64,000 nt of DNA from Cellvibrio sp. KY-GH-1 (lineage in GTDB: Bacteria; Pseudomonadota; Gammaproteobacteria; Pseudomonadales; Cellvibrionaceae), in assembly GCF_008806975.1 (NCBI RefSeq), contig NZ_CP031728.1:124001-188000 (forward strand), written 5' to 3'. The position numbers and the translations under genes were made by a program. The notes below the pieces were generated by a model. It ran no database searches and was not told the origin of the DNA. It saw only the letters and a list, made by a program, of their open reading frames with translations. This document shows, in pieces, positions 60,019 to 64,000 of this stretch. Positions within the stretch are counted from its first letter, which is position 1. Every line of letters starts with the position of its first letter.

Positions 60019-61923
60019 ATGTCTGTTGCGCGTCTACCGGTTATTGTTGGGTTTGGTGGATTTAACGCGGCTGGCCGCAGTTCCGGGCACCATGCTTATC
60101 GCCGACTGGTGATTGAAAGTTTGCCAGAAGAGTCCCGCCAGGAGACTCTCGCTGGTTTGGCTGTAATGATGGGCCTGGTCTCGCACGTTGATGGGGCTTA
60201 CAGGGATTCCGCTGATCAAGTGCTTGGTCTTGCTGATATTGCCGCGCGTTATGGCGAGCAGGTTCTGGATGGAACGTTAATTCGCCGTATCGATAAGACG
60301 TTTTTTGATGTTGATGCCGCTCATTGGCAAAAATCTGCCGCGTTAGGGAGTGGTGAATCTACATTAGTGTTTGAATTGCGTAAACGCGATCTGCCTGAGC
60401 CTCCGCCTCCCGAGTGGGTAATTGAAGATCTGGATGGCGATAAGGTGCGTGTTACCGCGGCATCTCTTGAGGTTAAGTTCGATAGTTATCGTGATATCCC
60501 CGTGAAGTCAGCAGGCCAGTTGCCCCGTGGGTTCAATCCCGGCTCGCTGTACAACTCCCATTATCATCCACGCGCGTTGCAGTTAGCCGTCATCGGTGCG
60601 TCTGACGCAATCCAGTCAATGGGGTTGAAATGGCAGGAGATAATGGCGGTAGTGCAGCCGGATCAGGTTGCTGTATACGCTAGCAATGTAATGAGCCAAA
60701 TGGATGAAAATGGTTTTGGTGGTTTGTTGCAATCGCGTTTGAAGGGGGGGCGTGTCAGTGCCAAGCAGTGCCCACTGGGTTTAAATACCATGCCGGCGGA
60801 TTTCGTAAATGCTTACATCCTGGGTAGTGTTGGGCAGACCGGCGCAATTACCGGAGCGTGTGCGTCGTTTCTTTATAATTTACAGGCGGCTGCCGAGGAT
60901 ATTGCGTCCGGTAAATGTCGCGTTGCTGTGGTGGGCTGTGCAGAGGCCCCGATAGTGGCAGAAATCATTGATGGTTATGCCACCATGGGAGCATTGGCCA
61001 GTGAAGATAAATTGAAAAAATTGGATGGCACGGATGAGGCGGATCCTCGTCGTACTAGCCGCCCTTTTGGTGAAAATGCCGGCTTTACTATGGCGGAAGC
61101 CAGTCAGTATGTGGTGTTGATGGATGATGCGCTGGCGATTGAGTTGGGAGCAGATATTCACGGGGCTGTGGGTGATGTGTTTATTAATGCCGATGGATTT
61201 AAGAAGTCTATCTCGGCACCTGGTCCCGGTAACTATGTCACCATGGCCAAGGCAGTGGCATCGGCTCGTGCAATTTTAGGTGAAGAGTCTGTTAAAAAGC
61301 GGTCGTTCATTCAGGCGCATGGTTCGAGTACGCCGCAAAACAGGGTTACAGAATCACAGATTTTTGATCAGGTGGCGCAGGTTTTTGGTATTGATGCCTG
61401 GCCGGTTTCTGCTGTTAAGGCCTATGTTGGGCACTCTTTGTCTGCTGCCAGTGGTGAGCAACTAATTGCGAGTTTGGGGGTTTTTAAATACGGTATTATT
61501 CCCGGGATCAAGACTATCGATAAAGTGGCGGACGATGTGTTCGCGGATCGATTACAAATATCTACCAGGGATGTGGTGGTCTCCCAGCCTCTGGATGTCG
61601 CGTTTCTCAATTCCAAAGGGTTTGGTGGTAATAATGCTACGGCCAGCATATTTGCGCCGCATGTGGTAGAGCGTATGCTTAAACGTCGTTATGGTGAAAA
61701 GCTCATGGCGCGTTACCACGACAGGCGCGAGCAGGTGCGTACGGCGGCCCAAGCCTATGATCAGGCAGCATTGCAAGGTGACTTCGCCACTATCTACCAT
61801 TTTGGTGAGGGTTTGATTGATGAGTCGCAAATCAAATTAGATTTGGAGTCTTTGCAGTTGCCGGGCTTTGTACAGGCTGTGGACCTAACCTTCGTTAACC
61901 GTTTTGCGGATATGTGTGATTAG
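60019..61923 (+). CDS. fabY: Beta-ketoacyl-ACP synthase FabY
   Basis: 634 residues from the ATG at 60019 (GGAG seven bases upstream); the longer frame to 59971 is rejected. Thiolase-fold condensing enzyme: active-site Cys281 in ITGACASFLYN, His434 in QAHGSSTPQNR and His472 in KAYVGHSLSAASGEQ form the Cys-His-His triad. The N-terminal 180 residues, before PRGFNPGSLYNSHYHPRALQ, are an extension absent from FabB/FabF. Length and layout equal FabY of Pseudomonas aeruginosa, which starts fatty-acid synthesis from acetyl-CoA and malonyl-ACP in place of FabH. Placed just upstream of the rpsP operon. An imperfect hairpin near 61968-62005 could be its terminator. Confidence 0.85.
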   Translation: MSVARLPVIVGFGGFNAAGRSSGHHAYRRLVIESLPEESRQETLAGLAVMMGLVSHVDGAYRDSADQVLGLADIAARYGEQVLDGTLIRRIDKTFFDVDAAHWQKSAALGSGESTLVFELRKRDLPEPPPPEWVIEDLDGDKVRVTAASLEVKFDSYRDIPVKSAGQLPRGFNPGSLYNSHYHPRALQLAVIGASDAIQSMGLKWQEIMAVVQPDQVAVYASNVMSQMDENGFGGLLQSRLKGGRVSAKQCPLGLNTMPADFVNAYILGSVGQTGAITGACASFLYNLQAAAEDIASGKCRVAVVGCAEAPIVAEIIDGYATMGALASEDKLKKLDGTDEADPRRTSRPFGENAGFTMAEASQYVVLMDDALAIELGADIHGAVGDVFINADGFKKSISAPGPGNYVTMAKAVASARAILGEESVKKRSFIQAHGSSTPQNRVTESQIFDQVAQVFGIDAWPVSAVKAYVGHSLSAASGEQLIASLGVFKYGIIPGIKTIDKVADDVFADRLQISTRDVVVSQPLDVAFLNSKGFGGNNATASIFAPHVVERMLKRRYGEKLMARYHDRREQVRTAAQAYDQAALQGDFATIYHFGEGLIDESQIKLDLESLQLPGFVQAVDLTFVNRFADMCD

Positions 61924-62064
61924 GGTGAGGCCGAATTTGTTGGTCTACACAACATCTGGTGGTGCTAAAAAGGCTTGCCCCATAGTAAAAGTGGGTGGGC
62001 CTTCTAATCAAGATAATGATTTGCCTATACAAAGTTGAATCTTTCCCTTAAAATGCCGCGCCTT

Positions 62065-62138
62065 TCGCACAGCTAATTGTGCGACTAACGATTTTTTAAC
62101 CTTAAAGTCGAATTTTAACTGGAAAGCTGCGGCTTTCC
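62065..62138 (+). promoter_or_regulatory. Hairpins in the rpsP leader
   Basis: TCGCACA (62065-62071) / TGTGCGA (62078-62084), perfect 7 bp, with a T-run at 62091-62096; then GGAAAGC (62121-62127) / GCTTTCC (62132-62138), perfect 7 bp, 30 bases before the rpsP ATG. The first could terminate fabY read-through or attenuate; the second may be a leader element for ribosomal-protein control. Confidence 0.45.
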
Positions 62139-62167
62139 CCATAAGTAAATACAGGAAGAAGACCTCA

Positions 62168-62416
62168 ATGGTAACTATTCGTCTGTCTCGTGGTGGCTCT
62201 AAAAAGCGTCCATTTTATCATCTGACCGTAACCAACAGCCGCAGCGCCCGTAATGGTCGCTTCCTTGAGCGTATTGGTTTCTTTAACCCTGTTGCTCGTG
62301 GCCAGGAAGAGCGTCTGCGTATTGATGCGGATCGTTTGGCTCACTGGGTTGGTCAAGGTGCACAGTTGTCTGAGCGCGTTGAACAACTGGTTAGTGAAAG
62401 TAAAAAAGCAGCTTAA
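62168..62416 (+). CDS. rpsP: 30S ribosomal protein S16
   Basis: 82 residues, typical. [41 protein letters not shown] is the S16 signature. Binds 16S rRNA in the lower body of the 30S subunit and is needed for assembly. First gene of rpsP-rimM-trmD-rplS, the conserved gammaproteobacterial order. AGGAAG lies upstream of the ATG. Confidence 0.98.
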   Translation: MVTIRLSRGGSKKRPFYHLTVTNSRSARNGRFLERIGFFNPVARGQEERLRIDADRLAHWVGQGAQLSERVEQLVSESKKAA

Positions 62417-62444
62417 TTGCTGTTTTTGTTGTGGTTAACGCCTG

Positions 62445-62981
62445 ATGTCTAGCCAATCCAATCTGGTCAATGTCGGGCGGATTACCGCAGTTTATGGAAT
62501 TAAAGGCTGGGTCAAGGTTCATTCCTACACTGAGCCGCAAGAAAATTTGTTTGATTATCATCCGTGGTTTCTGAAAACCAAGCATGGTGTAAAGCAAATC
62601 GAAATCGATGAGGCTCGTCCGCACGGTGATGCGTTTGTTGCGCATATCGTCGGCGTGGATGATCGGGATTTTGCTGTCCAATATACGGCTGCTGATATTG
62701 CGGTAGAACGCGAAATGCTGCCTGAATTGGATGATGGTGAATACTACTGGAGCCAGCTTGAGGGCTTGGTCGTGTTTACACAGTTTGGCGGCCATCGCCA
62801 GCGGTTGGGTACAGTTTCAAAGTTATTTGAGACCGGTGCCAATGATGTTTTGGTCGTTGTTGGCGATGCGGAGAGTATCGATCAGCGCGAGCGCTTGGTT
62901 CCATATGTGCCTGAACAATTTGTAGTGGGCATTGACCTGGATGCAGGTGAAATACTCGTTGATTGGGATCCCGAGTTTTAA
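62445..62981 (+). CDS. rimM: Ribosome maturation factor RimM
   Basis: 178 residues. Binds S19 and helps mature the 30S head. N-terminal RimM beta-barrel (NVGRITAVYGIKGWVKVHSYTEP, HGDAFVAHIVGVDDRDFA) and C-terminal PRC-barrel (YYWSQLEGLVVFTQ, RLVPYVPEQFVVGIDLDAGEILVDWDPEF). Length and order (after rpsP, before trmD) are standard; 28 bases separate it from rpsP. Confidence 0.97.
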   Translation: MSSQSNLVNVGRITAVYGIKGWVKVHSYTEPQENLFDYHPWFLKTKHGVKQIEIDEARPHGDAFVAHIVGVDDRDFAVQYTAADIAVEREMLPELDDGEYYWSQLEGLVVFTQFGGHRQRLGTVSKLFETGANDVLVVVGDAESIDQRERLVPYVPEQFVVGIDLDAGEILVDWDPEF

Positions 62982-63017
62982 TTAAGGTATTGCTGAAGGG
63001 CGAGGAGTAATCGTCAA

Positions 63018-63791
63018 TTGCTTAAAATTGCGGTTGTTTCCATTTTCCCGGATATGTTCAATGCGATTGCCGATTTCGGGGTTTCCGGTCGTGCAATCAA
63101 GCAAGGTCTGGTGGAGTTGAAAATTTTAACTCCGAGGGATTTTGCGCATGATCGTCATTCTACTGTGGATGAGCGCCCCTATGGTGGCGGCCCCGGAATG
63201 GTGATGATGGTTCAGCCACTGCGCGACGCCATTGCGGCAGCTAAAAGTTGGGCGGGTGATGATGCAAAAGTCATCTACTTGTCTCCTCAGGGGAGAACGC
63301 TGGATCAAACCGGTGTTGCCGAGCTGGCAAGCTATCGCAATATGGTGTTGGTTGCGGGGCGCTACGAAGGCATTGATGAGCGTTTGCTGCAAACTGTTAT
63401 CGACGAAGAGTGGTCCGTTGGTGATTATGTGTTGAGTGGCGGCGAGTTGCCGGCGATGGTGTTGATTGATGCAGTTATTCGCTTGGTGCCCGGTGCCTTG
63501 GGGCATGCACTGTCAGCAGAGCAAGATTCATTTGCGGATGGGTTGCTGGATTGTCCGCACTATACTCGTCCCGAAGATTTTGAAGGAATGCGTGTGCCAG
63601 AGGTTTTGCTTTCTGGTAATCACGAGTTGATTCGGCGCTGGCGATTAAAGCAATCGCTGGGGCGAACATGGCTGAGAAGGCCAGATTTATTGCAAGCAAT
63701 AAACTTAACCAAGGAACAGCAGAAGCTGTTGACGGAGTATCGTCGAGACCTTGATACGACAAACTCTAGCTGTGAAGCTATAGACTCTTAG
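63018..63791 (+). CDS. trmD: tRNA (guanine-N1)-methyltransferase TrmD
   Basis: 257 residues. Methylates G37 of tRNAs reading CNN and related codons, which prevents frameshifting; uses S-adenosylmethionine held in a trefoil knot. Knot blocks: [69 protein letters not shown] and the catalytic-site [17 protein letters not shown]. The start is TTG at 63018 with AGGAG ten bases upstream; the first ATG would cut off part of the fold. Confidence 0.97.
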   Translation: MLKIAVVSIFPDMFNAIADFGVSGRAIKQGLVELKILTPRDFAHDRHSTVDERPYGGGPGMVMMVQPLRDAIAAAKSWAGDDAKVIYLSPQGRTLDQTGVAELASYRNMVLVAGRYEGIDERLLQTVIDEEWSVGDYVLSGGELPAMVLIDAVIRLVPGALGHALSAEQDSFADGLLDCPHYTRPEDFEGMRVPEVLLSGNHELIRRWRLKQSLGRTWLRRPDLLQAINLTKEQQKLLTEYRRDLDTTNSSCEAIDS

Positions 63792-63800
63792 GAGATTATC

Positions 63801-64000
63801 ATGAGTAACCCGATTATCGATGCACTGGAAAAAGAACAGCTCAAGTCAAACCTGCCTGAGTTTTCTCCTGGTGATACTGTTGTTGTAAACGTAAAAGTAA
63901 AAGAAGGTGATCGCGAGCGTGTTCAGGCTTACGAAGGTGTTGTAATTGCCATTCGTAACCGTGGTTTGAACTCTGCGTTCACTGTACGTAAGATTTCTCA
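63801..64000 (+). CDS. rplS: 50S ribosomal protein L19 (3' end outside window)
   Basis: First 66 codons of L19: [20 protein letters not shown], then [43 protein letters not shown] eight bases before the ATG. L19 sits at the 30S-50S interface. The frame runs past the window end, so about 50 residues are missing. Nine bases after the trmD stop, last gene of the operon. Confidence 0.97.
   Translation, partial: MSNPIIDALEKEQLKSNLPEFSPGDTVVVNVKVKEGDRERVQAYEGVVIAIRNRGLNSAFTVRKIS

Noticed and set aside
1..64000. CRISPR arrays, tRNA and rRNA genes
   Set aside because: Looked for regularly spaced repeats and T-loop-like GGTTCRANNCC contexts with no convincing hit; a dedicated scan would be needed to be sure.

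Overview
The window reads as chromosome of a Cellvibrio-like gammaproteobacterium. A secreted metalloprotease carries a poly-serine linker and a C-terminal cellulose-binding module, which is the Cellvibrio style. The housekeeping end (rpsP-rimM-trmD-rplS preceded by a 634-residue FabY-type ketosynthase) is gammaproteobacterial. Large TonB, RND and porin genes show a Gram-negative envelope. No rRNA, tRNA or CRISPR array was seen.

Layout. 0-1.2 kb: end of an ExbB-ExbD energiser pair. 1.3-4.1 kb: chromate transporter ChrA and a sigma-54 activator. 4.4-13.5 kb: a sulfate-acquisition locus, all on the minus strand: sbp2, then yezD2-porin2, then yezD1-porin1-sbp1-cysT-cysW-cysA. The yezD-porin unit and sbp are duplicated, and both yezD promoters share an identical 31-bp block. 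14-16.3 kb: an SMP-30-like protein and a Tat-exported dienelactone hydrolase behind a sigma-54-type promoter and a terminated leader or small RNA. 16.5-19.4 kb: a TacAT-type toxin-antitoxin pair and a GntR/ABC exporter operon. 19.6-25 kb: a cysteine-less rhodanese-like protein and an RND efflux pair. 25-29.4 kb: an accessory islet (GNAT, a small possibly broken gene, a ParDE-type toxin-antitoxin pair, a class D beta-lactamase, a TPR lipoprotein, a TIM-barrel-like exported protein). 29.5-39.9 kb: a TonB receptor divergent from a DUF1549/DUF1553-DUF1501 pair, with cytochromes c and a peroxiredoxin. 40-48 kb: mixed metabolic and hypothetical genes, cytochrome c' with a b-type cytochrome, and the protease with a propeptide-like partner. 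49.3-54.2 kb: a Family 2A encapsulin operon (rhodanese, serine acetyltransferase, XRE regulator, shell protein, cysteine desulfurase cargo), followed by an IS110/IS1111-type element. 55.9-64 kb: SapC, HPF, an SDR protein, an Hsp20 with a ROSE-type RNA thermometer, an AraC/GATase1 regulator, FabY and the rpsP operon.

How it fits together. Sulfur is the main theme: porins and an ABC importer bring in sulfate, ChrA can expel the sulfate analogue chromate, and the serine acetyltransferase and encapsulated cysteine desulfurase act on cysteine. A 12-base motif, TAGCTTATAACG, lies upstream of both yezD-porin units and again upstream of the encapsulin operon, suggesting one sulfur regulator. Separately, six intergenic sites resemble -24/-12 sigma-54 promoters (sbp2, SMP-30, rhodanese-like gene, TonB receptor, DUF1549 gene, cytochrome c'), and a sigma-54 activator is encoded in the window. 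All family assignments come from reading the sequence; no database search was run.
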